Assembly (NCBI GenBank): GCA_902459845.2
Contig: CABPSV020000222.1
Location: 1 to 22,222 of the forward strand
DNA length: 22,222 nucleotides
Source: Hepatocystis sp. ex Piliocolobus tephrosceles
Taxonomy: Eukaryota; Apicomplexa; Aconoidasida; Haemosporida; Plasmodiidae
Direction: 5' to 3'
A program made the position numbers and the translations under genes. The notes beneath the pieces are model-generated. The model saw only the letters and a program-made list of their open reading frames with translations. It was not told where the DNA came from and searched no databases. Numbering within the stretch: position 1 is the first letter of the stretch; every line of letters starts with the position of its first letter. Positions 22,209 through 22,222 of this stretch are shown here, piece after piece.

Positions 22209-22222
22209 TCTCTTTTTTTTTT

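Larger units (their letters stand above)
18187..22222. other. 4-kb intergenic region upstream of TAF5
   Basis: No ORF here has credible composition, and no exon of a conserved protein was recognised on either strand. The sequence is AT-rich with (TA)n tracts (about 18918-18943, 20465-20516, 20837-20874, 21087-21113), homopolymer T-runs (18608-18655 is 48 T; 21618-21679 is 62 T; 22168-22207 is 40 T) and the tandem arrays listed separately. The part next to 18186 should hold the TAF5 promoter and 5' UTR. No tRNA, snRNA or rRNA was recognised. Confidence 0.75.

Overview
The window looks like nuclear DNA from a malaria parasite (Plasmodium). It is extremely AT-rich, carries very long poly(A)/poly(T) and (TA)n tracts between genes, and its proteins are swollen by Asn- and Lys-rich low-complexity stretches. 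Short introns have consensus GT..AG ends, and conserved eukaryotic domains sit as small islands in the low-complexity sequence. The species cannot be fixed from this sequence; an Asn-rich lineage (falciparum-like or avian) is possible, with low confidence.

Three protein-coding genes were found, all on the minus strand, and all three had to be rebuilt by joining exons. (1) 211-2397, 3 exons, 523 aa: the orthologue of beta-catenin-like protein 1 (CTNNBL1), an armadillo-type spliceosome-associated protein. (2) 3895-10529, 4 exons, 2033 aa: a giant protein that begins with a GAT-like helical bundle. It then has a lysine-rich stretch, a C2-like segment, an exact run of 29 pentapeptide repeats, a coiled coil and a C-terminal domain resembling the alpha-adaptin appendage. 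This is a vesicle-adaptor-like architecture and the most interesting object in the window. (3) 12012-18186, 7 exons, 1655 aa: the TFIID subunit TAF5, with an Asn-rich N-terminal two thirds, a TAF5-NTD2-like domain and a C-terminal WD40 propeller. In each model the exon phases fit with no leftover bases.

The intergenic regions (1-210, 2398-3894, 10530-12011, 18187-22222) hold no convincing protein gene. They contain microsatellites, homopolymers up to 62 nt, a 22-bp triplicate, a 16-bp tandem array, a 34-bp array, a twin 20-bp motif in a T-rich tract, and one less AT-rich patch (about 2985-3100) that might be a structured RNA. The three genes do not form an obvious pathway: one is splicing-related, one looks like membrane traffic, and one is a basal transcription factor. 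They share orientation but have separate intergenic regions of about 1.5 kb, as expected for independent Plasmodium transcription units.
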